This document shows positions 22,762 through 35,490 of a DNA stretch of 64,000 nucleotides, piece after piece (position 1 is the stretch's first letter; the number at the start of each line of letters is the position of its first letter). The notes under the pieces are model-generated. The model did not search any database. It was not told the origin of the DNA and saw only the letters and a list, made by a program, of their open reading frames with translations. Location: NCBI GenBank assembly GCA_947179155.2, contig OX359267.1, forward strand, positions 58,698,792 through 58,762,791, written 5' to 3'. Made by a program: the position numbers and the translations under genes. The DNA comes from Hedera helix (lineage: Eukaryota; Streptophyta; Magnoliopsida; Apiales; Araliaceae).

Positions 22762-23603
22762 AAGAGTTGAGTTTTAGTATTCCCATTATTTGATTGATAT
22801 TCATGAACGGTAGTTGTAGTACCTGGTGCATTTGGATATATTATTTCAAAATGATAACAAATGTGTGGTTGCCATTCATCTTTTCTGATGATATGTTTGT
22901 ATGGGTTAATTAGCCTGCCACTGCATGTTCTTTTGGTGGTTTCTTCATTTTAACAACCAGCAGCAAAATTTTAGGATCAAGTCTGACCTTTGTGCACCAG
23001 TCACCGGTGATCTCATATGCAAAAAATTAATGGACTAATTTGGATCAAGATAATATTTCATCCTTCCAAAAAGCAAAATCTCAATTGTCACTTTTTTTTT
23101 CTCTTCAAAAATATATCTCCTTTCTATTGATGGCGTAAAATAAAATAACACTATCGTGAAACTTAGCATCACAATTTCTATTATGTCATCACCACTAAAC
23201 TAAGTATTCAATAAATTAAACTTGGAAAAAAAATATTCTTATAATTTCTTAGTTTTACAAACATCTATTACTTTAAAAGAGAATAATACATGAAGTAGTA
23301 GACAACAATAATCGGGGAATATGTACATTTCTCATTACCAGAAAATATTCAATGTGTGTACAGGCATGGGCTGCAGATATCAGCTAAAGAGAAAAAAAAA
23401 TTCTCGGAAGATGCAACTCCTGTATTCATGTTTCTATAAGAAAATTGTTCATCACCAGTTAAAAGTAAACTAATATTTGGCGCCGACTGCTGAGATGGTT
23501 ATAACAGAAAATCCATCTTAACACCAATTGAGCATGTCTCGGAGAATACTGCAATAGCTCATTCTAAAAGTTGCTTCATGTCATAGACCTCAGAAAATGA
23601 ATT
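22762..23603. other. Intergenic DNA
   Basis: AT-rich, with no coding frame. It includes the former promoter of the PNSB3 pseudogene (near 22762-22900) and the 3' UTR of the seven-transmembrane gene (near 23400-23603). Confidence 0.45.
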
Positions 23604-26600
23604 TTAATTCGCATCTGGGTTAGAAGTAGCCACAGCAACCGAGCTTGGTGAGGTAGAGTTTACTACAGTTGGCCTATATGCACGAGGGTGCTGAACTATG
23701 ACCAGAATAGACTCCTTTAAGCTTCTGTCATGGAAAGACGTTGGCTACAAGAATAAAATTTGAATTTTCAGTACAAATCCTACTAGTATTATTAGAACCA
23801 AAGGAATAAATTTGAACAAACTTAATACAGCAAACAAAATTAAAAACAGGATAACGGAAATTTGGCTCCTGAACTATCAGGGGTTTGAGCAACTGAACTG
23901 CTACCTAGTTCCTAATTCGCTGAGAAACTATGAACAAAATAAAAACAAAATGTAGGGTTTGAGCTATATCACTCACCAACCCAATGTGCCACTCATGGCT
24001 ACGGAAATCTTTAAATCTTGCTGCATTCATTTCCTGTGGTAACATGAGATAGCAATATCAGAAACTAGGAAGCTAAAAAAATTTAAAGGTGACAATTTCT
24101 TTAGTAAATACTAGACTCGCATTTTAAGTTTACACCATTTTAACTTTATTGTAGTGGGTTCAACATCAGCTATTTAAGTAGGACAGGTACGCAGTGAGGA
24201 CAAACATAGACAGCACTGACAGCCTACCACAAATCATTTTGAATGTAGGTTATGGATGTGTATATATACAATGTCTGATAGTTGTCTTAATTCACTACAT
24301 ACCCCAATTTTAGTTGGCATCTCCACATGTAAAATGAATACATTAATCACACAAATGGGGATTTTCAGCATCTTACGGCCATGAAGATGTGCCATTATGT
24401 GCTGCACCGCATTGAGACAAAATAAATAACTGAACTACCTCCTTTGGAATTGAGTCTTAAGCATTGAAAAAATTCATTGGCACAATGATAATGACAGTAG
24501 TGAATGATGCCATCTCTTCAAGCTCAAGATGTGATACATATAAATATCAAATAGGTAAAGGAACAATACTATCTAATGTTCAATGAAGTGGCTAAGTTTG
24601 CATGGGTGGCAATGAAAATATTCCCCCAAGCGTATAGATTCAATATTCTATCTCATCCTTCTCCAGGAAGAACTAACACTTCTTAAAAAGTTAAAGCTTC
24701 TAGCAGATACAATGCAGGAACCTACCCATCTACTACTCCATCCATCTCTTGAAGAATGTCAATTTCTCCATTTTATGTTGTCCATCAAAGAAAGTCCTTC
24801 TTTGAAAAGTCAATATGTTTAAATGTCTGAGTTTAATAATTTTCCCTTCTCATCTTCACTTCCATAAAGCAAACCACAAGAAGATAACATACTAGGGCAT
24901 TCATAAACTGTAAATTATAATAGCTAATTGCAACTTTATTCTTACAGTGTCATTGGTAAAGTGAGTCAGAGACATCCTCAAGGGATGGAGAAAGTATTAT
25001 TTTATGATTCTTCCATTCCACTTTCGCGTTGGAATTAGGTGGTTAAGTTTAAATTGGAGGGGCATCTTCCATTCCACTGTCACTAGTTAGTATTTATTGT
25101 CTAGTTTTATGGAATCAAATGTAGGCTCAAAAACTTACAATGCTGTAAATGGGAGGCACCAATCTCTCCCCTTTAGATTTTAAAGTTGGCATAACAGAGA
25201 AACGTGGTGCCAAATCTTGTGACCTGAAAATCCAGCTGTTATAAAGAAGGGAAGTTAATATTAAGTTTGTGGGCAAAAGGAAACCAAAGGAAGAACGTGA
25301 TACTTACGTACCCGATGTACAGAAAGATGCAAAATTGTGCCCATTCTCGTAATAACAACCGCAACCAATAATTTTCCAATGAATTGCCCATGTTAATGAA
25401 AATCTGGATAACAATTTGCTTGAGTATGGCAGGAATTTTCCATTTCTAACATTAAAATGTGTTTAATGAGAGAGATAATAGTTTCGTACCGCAGTTTCTG
25501 CCACGGCTACAATCTGCATGGCGCCTTGAAATTTCCTGAAGAGTTCAAAGCAAAAATCAAGTAAGTCTCTCAAACAATTCATCTTACACTGGTCTATGCC
25601 AAGGGGGGCTAAGTATTATTTTATGGGAACTTATTTTAAAAGCGCGTTAAGTGCATACTTGAACATCATGTATTTTGTATAAACTGCATCATGCATTGCA
25701 TAGATATCCTCAGCCACTATAAACTCCAACTGTTGGCGCAGAACTAATAGGTTTTGAGATGTATGGTGGAATATCACATAGAACGAAATGAAATAATTAA
25801 ACACCAGTAGGACCTGGATTCAGAGTAGTTAAAGAGCATTAGTTTCTAAGACAGATGGTTTTATATTTAACATTTTAAGCAGTCATGGTAACTTACTGAG
25901 AAGTAAGGTACAGAAGCTCTGTGACCAACAAGAATCAAATAAAAGATGCATCCAAGTGCAGCCATAGTTCGGCGCTCAGGTACAGAAAGACGCTCACACA
26001 TGATGCAATAACCGTGTGAAATTAGAAAGAAAGACACAAAAGAGGCTGTATGAAATAGTACTCCAGTTACATAAACTCCAAATGACATCCACAGAGAGCA
26101 TGTCTGAAGATAAAAGCATGAATACCTGCAAGAACAATCCTTCTAATGTTTAATGCTAATATTTTCAGTGACGAAAGAAATAAAAAATAAAGATGACAAC
26201 AGATCAATTATATTACACTAGCCATGCTTTAATTATTATTATTGTTATTATTATTCGAAACAGTGCAAGAGATTAAAACTAAATTATTTATAACATCATA
26301 GATTAATTATCTTCTATAGAGAAGTTCTAACTTATCAGTATAATATAAACATATATAGACTAATAGGCGTATACACCGTGTATACTGGGATGGCATCCAG
26401 CTTTGATGCATTTTTAATGATACTTGATAACTTATTAAAAAATATATATGCTCAAATCTAGAGAGTAAGTCGATGCTTTCTTCTCTAGGAAACTTAAAAT
26501 GTTGTTTAAACTGGTTGTAGCATCTGCTAGTTGCTGAAGTTCAAAACTGTTATTTATTTATTTTTGGTTTGGGGGGGGGGGGGGGGACAAATATTATTTG

Positions 26601-27783
26601 TAGTACAATAATCAGATTGATGAGGACATACCAGAATAGGAAGGATAGAGAGAGTTGCAAGGCTTTAATCAATGGAACTGATGCAAGCGTCCATTGCAAG
26701 GTATTAGTCTGCTCCCACACATATAAATGCCATTAAGGCAACACAATTACAAATAAATAAGTGACAAAGCAATTAATTATGGCAAATATGCACTGTGAAT
26801 ATATACAGAAACTTAATTTTATCAAAACTTTTAAGGCACAAGTTAGTATACACTATACGTATACACTACAATAAGGGGGGAAAATATCACAAAGTAAAAT
26901 GGGTACACATCAATAATTTTTATAAAATTAAATATGAACTTAATTGATAAACGCTTAGAATTTATCAGCTAGAAAATTCCAAGAATATTTCCAAATATAG
27001 AAAAGTGTAGTAGAATTAAGCCAACAGTTTGCCGATTCATTGAAATTCAGGTAAAAACATTAAGCAACAGACCAAATTACTTAAATGCATTTGCAGTCCC
27101 AAATAAGGTACACAAAGTGGAAACTTTATTTTCTTCTCCCACAGTTTTGCCCAGCTAACACGGAAAGCTACCCTAGGATTGAAGGGGCATGAGACATCCC
27201 CCCACCCCTTTGTAGTACAAAATTTTTAAAATTAGTTTTATACCATAAGATAAGACGTCCTCTTCTACTTAAATATGCATCTTCTCGGTTTTCTTGTGAT
27301 GTTAGTCCTAGCATTTGAAGATTTTTGTGGCCTCAATCCAATCTATAATTTTGAGTCATACTCTTGGTGTGGGAACTATGTAAAGGTACCAGTAGGACTG
27401 TTAGCTCATGATCCCAACTCCAAAAATTCCTTGATCCATCGACAATCAAACAAACTGACCGCCGCGCAACAAAAATTTCATGTTCTATTGTTACATTTTC
27501 CCAAAATTCAAACGGAAAACAAATTTCAAATTACAGACAAAGAAAGACCAAATGAAAGGGAAACAGAAAAAAGAAAAAGAATTAATGGGAGAAACCTATA
27601 AAAGGCAAAATGCAAGTGATGAAGCAAAATATAAAAAATGACCTGAAAATGGCGGTTTTTGTAAGTGTTGAGGGTCCAACAAAAAGCGAAGAGAGACCAG
27701 ATCAACATGAAAGCCAAATACAGGAAAGGTAACGGCCGATAAGATTCATCAAGTCCACTCCGATAACTTTTCGATATCTCCAT
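23604..27783 (-). CDS. Seven-transmembrane Tmemb_40/CAND family protein
   Basis: Nine exons with perfectly joining phases: 27783-27643, 26708-26632, 26125-25897, 25813-25659, 25535-25490, 25403-25312, 25235-25139, 24033-23977 and 23744-23604. The protein is 344 aa. It starts MEISKSYRSGLDESYRPLPF, followed by about seven hydrophobic segments, including LYLAFMLIWSLFAFCW, FGVYVTGVLFHTASFVSFFL and LVFNYFISFYVIFHH. Conserved blocks include SHGYCIMCERLSVPERR, AMHDAVYTKYMMFKKFQGAM and REWAQFCIFLYIGW. From memory this is the plant transmembrane-40 family (Arabidopsis CAND2/PMTR1 and CAND8), proposed as GPCR-like proteins, with CAND2 reported as a phytomelatonin receptor. Receptor function here is inference. 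Exon 1 has an unusual GTCATT donor. The gene looks intact. Confidence 0.9.
24737..24997. mobile_element. Stowaway-like MITE
   Basis: ACTCCATCCATCTCTTGAAG at the left pairs imperfectly with CCTCAAGGGATGGAGAAAGT at the right. It lies in intron 7 of the seven-transmembrane gene. Confidence 0.5.
26571..26586 (+). repeat. Homopolymer run of 16 G
   Basis: Sixteen consecutive G on the plus strand (C on the sense strand of the gene) in intron 2 of the seven-transmembrane gene. Length may be unreliable because sequencing of such runs is error-prone. Confidence 0.9.
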
Positions 27784-30086
27784 TTATGAGATTTTGAAGC
27801 CCTCTCTCTGAGTTAGCACAATTCAGAGCGTCTTTCGAGAGCTTAAATGAGGGTTTGCCGTTGGCTATATATAAGTAGTGGTTACTGACAGCATCTCCGA
27901 GAATAGTAATAAAAAAAATTAAAATTAAAATTTATTAATTTACGTCATAATTTAAAAGAGCATTATTTATTATTTTAATATTTTGTATTTTATCAATTTA
28001 ATTAAGATAAAATAAATAAAAAATAATAATATTAAATTAAAAAATGAGTTATACATCAAACTCATCATGTAAAATAAATATTTTTAGTCTTTTTTATATT
28101 ATTTTGATTCTCCCAAAACAAAATAAATGTTTTGAAGAGACAAAATCAATTTATTAATTCTGAAGAGAGAGAATGAGGTTGCAGATTTAATAACTAATGT
28201 TAGAGAGACTGTTGGAGATTTTTTTTTTTAATGTGACTTACCTATTTAAGTATCCCAAAATAATTGAAGAGACTATTAAAAATATTCTAACACATGTCCC
28301 AGACGTGGCCACTTATTTTTCTTCTTTATTATCTCTGTTAGATAAACTAATCTTTCTTTCCTTTGTTTATTTTTTTTTTCTAATTTTTTTTTTGTTTATT
28401 TGGGTTATATATAGGTTATGATAAGTATAAGTGCACAATATTTAAATATTATATTTATTTTAATTATTAAAAAATAAGATATGACATTGAAATCTGTGAT
28501 ATGTCTCATTTTTTAATAATTAAGATAATATTTGAATGTTGTGTAAGTAGCCTTGTCGGGTAAGTATTTCAATTCAGAAAGAAAAAGTCAAAAATAAGAA
28601 TTGGGCTGAATGTGTACTTCTATTTTTTTTCTTAAAACTGATTTCATTTATTTTCTCTTTCTTTCTATCATTTCCTCTCTTTTTTTTCCTTTCTTTTTTA
28701 ATTACACTTGTTTTTTGTCTTTGACTTGTATTTTTTATGTTTTTTTATTTTATTTTCTTGTTTTCGTATGACATTCACTGCAGTCTATCTTAACTATTTT
28801 CTTGTTGAGTTGAATTGGGTTGGGTTGGGTTTTACTGTAGGACGACATTTGACATTAATCAGGGTTGAAAAATAAATTATTTAAAAAGAAAAAAGATTTC
28901 CATTTTCGTGTAGTCTATTTGGGAGAATGCAAAGGAGATGGGCCAGGTTTTGGGGAGAAGCAGTTGTTGCAAGGCCACCGCATGATATTGGAATGCAACA
29001 GACACCAATCCCTATCCCTCCTCCTCTTTTCGTTTATTTTTACTAGGAACCACAGCTACGTACCTTAGTAGTATAAGGTAGGCGACTGACTATATAGAAC
29101 CTTTTAATATGTTAATTTAAGTATAAAGAATAAGCAGAAACCCACCCCATCAAAGGTAGGTCGGGTTGAATTTTGACCAACCACCCCCAAAGTTCTGGCC
29201 AACCATCAAGTTTTGTAGTCATATAAAACACCACCACCACAACAGCTGAACAAACTTATTACTTTCTTCCATCCCACTCCATTTTGCCCGCCCCCAATAA
29301 TATTCAACTATATATATACCGTCATGTAACCACACCTCAATTGTATATTATTCATTCATTATTGGTATTTCTTGTTGATAGGTAGTACTTTCTACTAATA
29401 AAGCTGCATGAGTCGCTGACATCATTTGGACTTTTTTTTGTCATAATTTTTTTTTTTGCCTTATAAATTAATTATATTATTATTTTACTCTTCCTAATTT
29501 TACTTTTGGTATCGGTTTTTTTTTACTTCTGAATTTTATTTTAATTTATTCTCAAATTAATTATATACGCAAATCATGTGCCACGTATAGCTAGTATCTA
29601 TAATCAACTTCAATTTATGTAATGGATTTTCATGAGGAATCATATACGGTAGGGTCGAATAGATCTTAGTAGACGGGCCCCCGACTTTGAGCCCCGTCAA
29701 GAATGTTATGATGGCCCGTACCATAATTCACTTTTTATGTAACTGCACGACTTTACCAAATTTCAAATACATTATCTTCTTCTTCTTCTTCTTTTTTATA
29801 ATTAAATTGAATAAACTTTTATCTCCATTACTTGTCTATCAACCAAATTAGATTTGGGGTTGTATGTGAAGTATTGTTAACAAATTAATCCTACGTAGAT
29901 TGAATGTTGGTATATGCGGAGCTATTGCACTCAGTAAGTTGATGAAGCATTATGAACTTGATCTTGGATATGGTACAAGACCCTTGGTGTTTGATAGGGG
30001 GGATTTTGGAAGGGTTTTTTTTTTGTTGCAAAAGTAATTAATAGAGAAAAAACAAGCACTATTTACAAATAATTGTCAATACGCTT
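27784..30086. other. Intergenic DNA, no gene supported
   Basis: A long A/T-rich stretch with T-homopolymers. 28900-29050 is more balanced in composition and contains a 67-codon frame without any recognisable family. Promoter elements of the seven-transmembrane gene should lie near 27784-27950. Confidence 0.45.
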
Positions 30087-30330
30087 ATGTTACGTTTGAA
30101 TTGAAGAAATAGAATGGGTGAAGGAATAGATTAAAGAAAAGAATAAAAATGAATGATTCATTTCATTCCATCTGGAATGAGTTATTGGAGTCCACTGAAT
30201 AAAATTCATAAATTTGAGAGGAATTAGAATAATTTATTATATTCCAATAAAACAATCAAAGACAATTTTTCTATTCCATATGAATGAGTTATTCTATTGT
30301 CACATTCATTTCTCAAATTCAATAGTAGCA
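30087..30330. mobile_element. MITE, ATGTTACGTTTGAATTGAAG family, copy A
   Basis: The left end ATGTTACGTTTGAATTGAAG is matched by the reverse complement of the right end, ATGCTACTATTGAATTTGAG. The interior has repeated TCATTCC/GGAATGA words. It shares its termini with the copy 190 bp downstream and with the element at 11805. Confidence 0.65.
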
Positions 30331-30516
30331 TTAGTAACATAAGGTAAATAAATAATACCGTCTAATTGAGAAAATAATAAACTAAAGTATTTGCCTAAAT
30401 CTTACTTTATTGTAATCCATCGGAAAAAAAAATGCGTTCATTTTTTGGTACAAATATTAAGGTTTTTGTTGAAGTAACCTTAAAGATATTTCTTTGATAA
30501 TTTTTATTAAGCTCTA

Positions 30517-30769
30517 ATGAAACGTTTGAATTGAAGAAATAAAATGAGTAAAAGAATATAATTGAGAAAAGAATTGAACGAATAATGGAATATTTAATTC
30601 TATTCTAATCGGGAATGACCCTCTCTAATAAATAAAATTTATAAATTTGAAAGTAATGAGAATAATTCATTCCATTTTAATAAAGCACCCAAATATATAT
30701 TTTTTCATTTCATAGGAACGAAAAATTTTATTTTCACTTTTATTTCTCAAATTCTTCAAACGTAGTATA
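30517..30769. mobile_element. MITE, same family, copy B
   Basis: The left end AACGTTTGAATTGAAGAAAT is nearly identical to copy A. The right end reads, in reverse complement, CTACGTTTGAAGAATTTGAG. The order of internal motifs is the same as in copy A, so the two are sister insertions. Confidence 0.65.
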
Positions 30770-31492
30770 AAGGCTTAAATTTATCAAGAACTTAAAGGAA
30801 AAAGTTATTTAAAATAAATTATTTATAGTGTGTCCAAATTGGAACTTGATTTTTACTATTTCAAGAGAAAAATATGTCTAATGTAGAAAATATAAATATC
30901 ATATGATATACGTACATACGCACAAAATGTTCAAAGTATATTTACACACGCTCACCGTCCTTCAGTAGTCCCTAATCAAGTCCAAACCCACGACCAACTT
31001 CAGGCCAAGTGTCCAAGTACAAACCTAAATGAAAGATATATATGCCTATTTAAATACTCATGTCATCAATTTTTGACATCTCAAGTAAAATTAATGACAC
31101 GTGTTTGATATTGTTTAAACAATAATAATAATAATGAGAAAAAAAATTAGTACTAGTCGTATAAATTTATTTACAAGTTAAACATTGTATATATGTTATT
31201 GTACACTGTACATATGCAATTGTATTTTCTGACTATATTATTTGACTGTTGAATTTCAATTGTTTCATAAAATTCTCAATAAAAACATTTTATTATGTTA
31301 ATTGCTCGTTATATTAAATTTTCAATCCCAATAAATAGGAGGAGGTAGTATGGATGAATGCCGATCATATTACAATTATATAGCTGTGACTGGAGTAGAA
31401 GATTTTAATGGAGGAGGGTAATCTCATATAGTCGTGGGATTGGAATTTGGGGAAATTAGATGAAAAGATTGAAAATCATTAATTACTGCGCC

Positions 31493-31655
31493 TACTCTCT
31501 CCGGTTTTTTTTAATTGACATTTTAAAATTATATATATAAATTAAATAATATAATTAATATTATATTTAATTAACTAAATTAAGTATAAAATTACCATGA
31601 AAAACAGTTACAAAAAGTCTGGACTCTTTAAGATATAGATAGATGAAGGGAGTAT
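31493..31655. mobile_element. Stowaway-like MITE
   Basis: TACTCTCTCCGGTTTTTTTT at the left and GATAGATGAAGGGAGTAT at the right are the paired termini of a plant Stowaway element. The interior is AT-rich. Confidence 0.5.
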
Positions 31656-32689
31656 CGTATTACTCGGCCGCGGGGTCAGTGCGTCAATTTTCTTCGTACC
31701 GACCATGATATTGATGTGATATAAATAAAGCTGTGTCCAATGCAACGGAACGGGTACTTGTTTCTCTCATTCTTACCCTTTTTTTCCCCCTCCTCTTTTT
31801 TCTTCAAAACTATCCATCTCTCGTGAATCCAAGCTTCCTTTTGTTGGAAATATATGATGATGATAAATTATAAATAAATGAAAAAAAGTATATAAATTTT
31901 ATGATACTTAATTCAATTTATTTGCTTAAAATGACTTATATATAAAAATCGTTTATAGAACTCTTACGATATTTTTAAAATTATTTTAATAATTATTACA
32001 TGATAAAAAATATATTCATGAACCTAATCATACATATTCCAAGACTTTTCTAAATACATTCATGTATATACATATATCATGAACTTATCTATTCATGCAC
32101 TAACATAAATTAATAATATTAAATCAAGTTTATATTTTCAACACTCCCTCTTAAACTTGATTTACTTCATATTTGAAAAACTCAAAATTTTAAGAGTCTT
32201 CTTGAAAATCATCACAATGTCGAAAAATTTTTGATTTTTCAATTCTTTCAAACACAATATTCTCTTTTGTCATCTCTATTGATGTAAATGACACAAATAA
32301 TTTTTTTGGTATACTCGATTCTTTAACACGTTGAAATACTTTCATCATTTTTGTAATTTTCTTGGACATCGTAAGAATCTTCTTTCTTTTCTTTACTTTT
32401 CTGTCTCGACATTTATTCTTCACACATGCTTGAAATTTTCATTTGATCTTCATTATCTTGTAATCTAACTTCTCATGTTTGCATGTTTCATAAACTTCTT
32501 GTGTTGCTTCTCCATTTTATTATTTGCAAACTCTTTTTGATCATAATAATTCTCCATGTTGATCCATTTAATGTCTTTTACAAAATTTCTCGTTCTAAAT
32601 CCCAAATCATTATTTTTTATACTTAAAATAATTTTTTCATGCTCCTCCAAATTTTTGGAATCATCTTTTTTATCCTTTATGTCAAGGTT

Positions 32690-33095
32690 CTCAGACCCGG
32701 ACCAGTCATCGAACCAAAAAAGGTACCGAGTGGATAAGTTACTAGTCCAACTAGTGGTCGAATCGTTATTGATTCAGTGACGTCATTAATATATAAAAAT
32801 ATATATTATTAATAATTAATAAAATTTTAAAAAATCTTATTTTTTATGAACAAAAACATAATAAAGTTGAGTTACAATATTACTAAATGTGGTTAATTTT
32901 AATATTAATTTTTTTTTGTACAAAAATAAAATAAAATTAGGTCAATGGGTCAATAACCGATTTTACGTTGGACTGGTGGTTCAACCGAGTTTTGATCAAA
33001 ACTGACTCTTTTTTTTCAAACCAAATTGGAGTGCTAACTAGTTTCGATTTTTACAGGTTAAATTGGCGGTCCGTCCGATTTTTAAAACCATGCTT
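32690..33095. mobile_element. Small element nested in the copia relic
   Basis: Ends GGTTCTCAGACCCGGACC (left) and, in reverse complement, GGTTTTAAAAATCGGACGG (right) are similar. Both ends hold GC-rich words (GGTCAATGGGTCAATAACC, GGTTCAACCGAG) unlike the AT-rich surroundings. No clear target duplication was found. Confidence 0.4.
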
Positions 33096-34082
33096 TACAT
33101 CAACAATTCCACCAAATTTAGACATATCTTCTAACTAAATGTTGCATTTTAGAACAATTAGAAAATAATTTTAAACAAGAGATTGAGTTATCTGAAATAC
33201 AGAATAGCCCATCTCCGATGACTTGTCATCTGAACTTGATTGTTCATCAATTTCTCTCTCATGCCTTTCTTTTGCATCAACTTGAGTACTCTCTTCAAAA
33301 TCCTTCCTCTTATTTTCTCCGCTTTTATCTTCAACATCCACACTTTCATCAATACAAATATTTTCATATTCATCTTTCAAGATATCTTCAAAAAAATAAA
33401 AATTCACGTTTTTTTTCTCAATTAATTTATGAATTTTTTTGAGAGATATCTCATCTTCTTTCACATATCATATCCAAGGCTTTTTAGGTAATGGTGAATC
33501 TTTATAGTTGTTGCAAATAGATTGAAGCTCATTCCATACATTGCAAGCTCCAAGATATGCTCGAATTCTTATACTCCAAACGTTGTAATTTGTGAACACT
33601 AATTTGTCGCCAGACCTAAGAAACATCATTTTTCTATAATTTATCTATCCTGAACACTACCAATATAATAACATTTGTGACTTGATTTAACTCACAAATT
33701 TCTTTTTCAAATTTCTTCTCAACTAACACCTTCACTAGATTGCGTTCCAGAGCTCTAATGCGCACACTTTGCACTCACCCAGCAAAAGTATTTGATAGCA
33801 CCTAGTCATTTCAATTTGGTCGTCTACTCTTCATTGTCGTTACCTTGGACAACTTGTCTAAAGCTTGGAAGTACCTTATAATTAACCTCGACTCTGATAT
33901 CACTTTATTGAAAAATAAACTTGTCCAAAAAATAATTAAGTATTTTTATTTAGCATGTTTTATGTTTTAATTAAATTTATGTACTTGTTGATTCATGTAA
34001 TTAGTTAAAAAAGGTGTCTCAAAAGTTATTTTTCATTAAATGTTCATTCATGTATTTAAGTTTATACATATTAGGAGTTTTC

Positions 34083-34090
34083 TATAAATA
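34083..34090 (+). promoter_or_regulatory. Candidate TATA box of the DREB gene, inside LTR-like DNA
   Basis: TATAAATA lies 190 bases before the DREB ATG, giving a plausible leader of about 160 nt. It falls within the LTR-like block of the copia relic, on the strand opposite to that element's own transcription. Confidence 0.4.
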
Positions 34091-34279
34091 CCTATGTACT
34101 CCACTCTTTTGAAATAAACAAGAAATATATGATTTTTTTTGTGTTAGCTTCTTCTCCATTTTATTTTTTTTATTATTTTCCAACACCTTTATAACTTTGA
34201 TTTGTTACATATATACCATACCATACCATCATTCCAGTACCCACTCCTGCTAGGGAAAATATCCCCCAAAATTAATCAA

Positions 34280-34900
34280 ATGACCCCCCAACCACCAAGT
34301 TCAGACATCTCCTCCGCTTCTAAATGTGGGTTAAGTCGTTCCGTTTCGAACTCGGTCCAAAAGAAAGCACGTCCCAAGACACCAAAAGACAGCAGCAGAC
34401 ACCCAGTTTACAGAGGAGTCCGAATGCGCAGTTGGGGCAAATGGGTCTCCGAAATTCGTGAACCCCGCAAGAAATCACGCATTTGGCTCGGCACTTACAC
34501 CACTCCTGAAATGGCCGCCAGAGCTCATGACGTGGCTGCATTGACCATCAAAGGTGACTCAGCAATTCTTAATTTCCCCCAACTCGCGCACTCCTTGCCT
34601 TGTCCCGACTCTGTTTCGCCACGTGACGTCCAAGCTGCGGCCGCCAAAGCCGCTGCAATGGCCAACTTAAACTCTTCGTCCTTGCCTTCTTCATTATATG
34701 TGGATGATTCCACCACAGCGTCCGATGAGCTCGCAGAGATAATTGAGTTACCGAGTTTAGAGGGATGTTTTGACACGGCCCTCTCACGGACCGAGTTTTT
34801 GCTTGCTGACTCGGCTGACAGGTGGCTGTTTCCGACGTGGTGGATGCCAGAAATCGACTTCGATGCCTATTTTTCCCAACAGTCAACGGGCTATGACTAG
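34280..34900 (+). CDS. AP2/ERF transcription factor, DREB A-4 (TINY-like)
   Basis: An intronless gene for a 206-aa nuclear DNA-binding protein expected to bind DRE/GCC-type elements in stress or growth promoters. The AP2 domain covers residues about 43-100: YRGVRMRSWGKWVSEIREPR, then WLGTYTTPEMAARAHDVAAL and a closing AILNFP. The downstream block SPRDVQAAAAKAAAM, the acidic ELAEIIELPSLEG and the C-terminal FLLADSADRWLFP match the TINY/A-4 layout from memory of that group. The start is the first ATG in frame; the frame is open further upstream but without a Met. The closest Arabidopsis counterpart by context would be ERF036 (At3g16280). A copia relic ends only 95 bases upstream. Confidence 0.92.
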   Translation: MTPQPPSSDISSASKCGLSRSVSNSVQKKARPKTPKDSSRHPVYRGVRMRSWGKWVSEIREPRKKSRIWLGTYTTPEMAARAHDVAALTIKGDSAILNFPQLAHSLPCPDSVSPRDVQAAAAKAAAMANLNSSSLPSSLYVDDSTTASDELAEIIELPSLEGCFDTALSRTEFLLADSADRWLFPTWWMPEIDFDAYFSQQSTGYD

Positions 34901-35490
34901 GACTAGGACTATGAAACTTATTTAAGAAAAAGGATTATCAGTTAGTTAATGGGTGTTTGCTTTAATTTTTGCGTTATATCCCCAATAATATTTTATTTTC
35001 TTGGGATTTAATGTACTATACTGTTCATCCCTATTAATAAAGTTTCCAGTTTTTGATAACCGTTTTTGTTGATTTGGGTCACAAACTAACATAAAAAAAA
35101 AATTAATTTCTATCAATATATTATTCTATTTATTACTCTCACATTTTATTTTCACTTATCTAAGTTTATATATTTCTCTTTTCATTATTTTAAATTTCTT
35201 TTATTAGTTATTTTTAATTATTAATATTTAAAAAAATTACACCCCACAAACTGGTATATAATTAAGCATAAGGCAAAATTGGTAGTATCGTATAAGTTGC
35301 TTTCTTCTTTTCTTTTTCTCTTTCAAATTCAAATCAAATACAATAATAGTTGTTTAATTATGTGAATATTTTCATAAAGAAAGAAAAAAACTACAAACGT
35401 GATTAATGATTAAGATTAAAATATTAAATTAATTGATAATGTCATATCAATTGTAACTTCATAATGATTGATATATACATATATATATAT

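Larger units (their letters stand above)
31834..34185 (-). mobile_element. Degenerate Ty1/copia-type element, gag remnants only
   Basis: Read on the minus strand, TGTTGGAAAATAA at 34185 opens an LTR-like region ending near 33911. A primer-binding-site-like TGATATCAGAGTC follows (33903-33890), close to the copia consensus TGGTATCAGAGC. A gag fragment lies near 33600-33480 (NYNVWSIRIRAYLGACNVWN) and further Lys/Glu-rich frames extend to about 32190. A polypurine tract AAGAGGGAG sits at about 32147, followed by a second LTR-like block beginning TGTTGAAAA and ending at 31834 with TTTCCAACA. No protease, integrase or reverse transcriptase is present. The two LTR-like blocks do not match well, so this may be a mosaic of two old elements. 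Confidence 0.55.

Noticed and set aside
32190..33464. Lys/Glu-rich minus-strand frames as a host gene
   Set aside because: They sit between copia-like gag remnants and a polypurine tract, have no splice-consistent join and are interrupted by a nested element.
34202..34279. N-terminal extension of the DREB protein
   Set aside because: The frame is open but starts at TTG; the first ATG is at 34280 and the family has no such extension.
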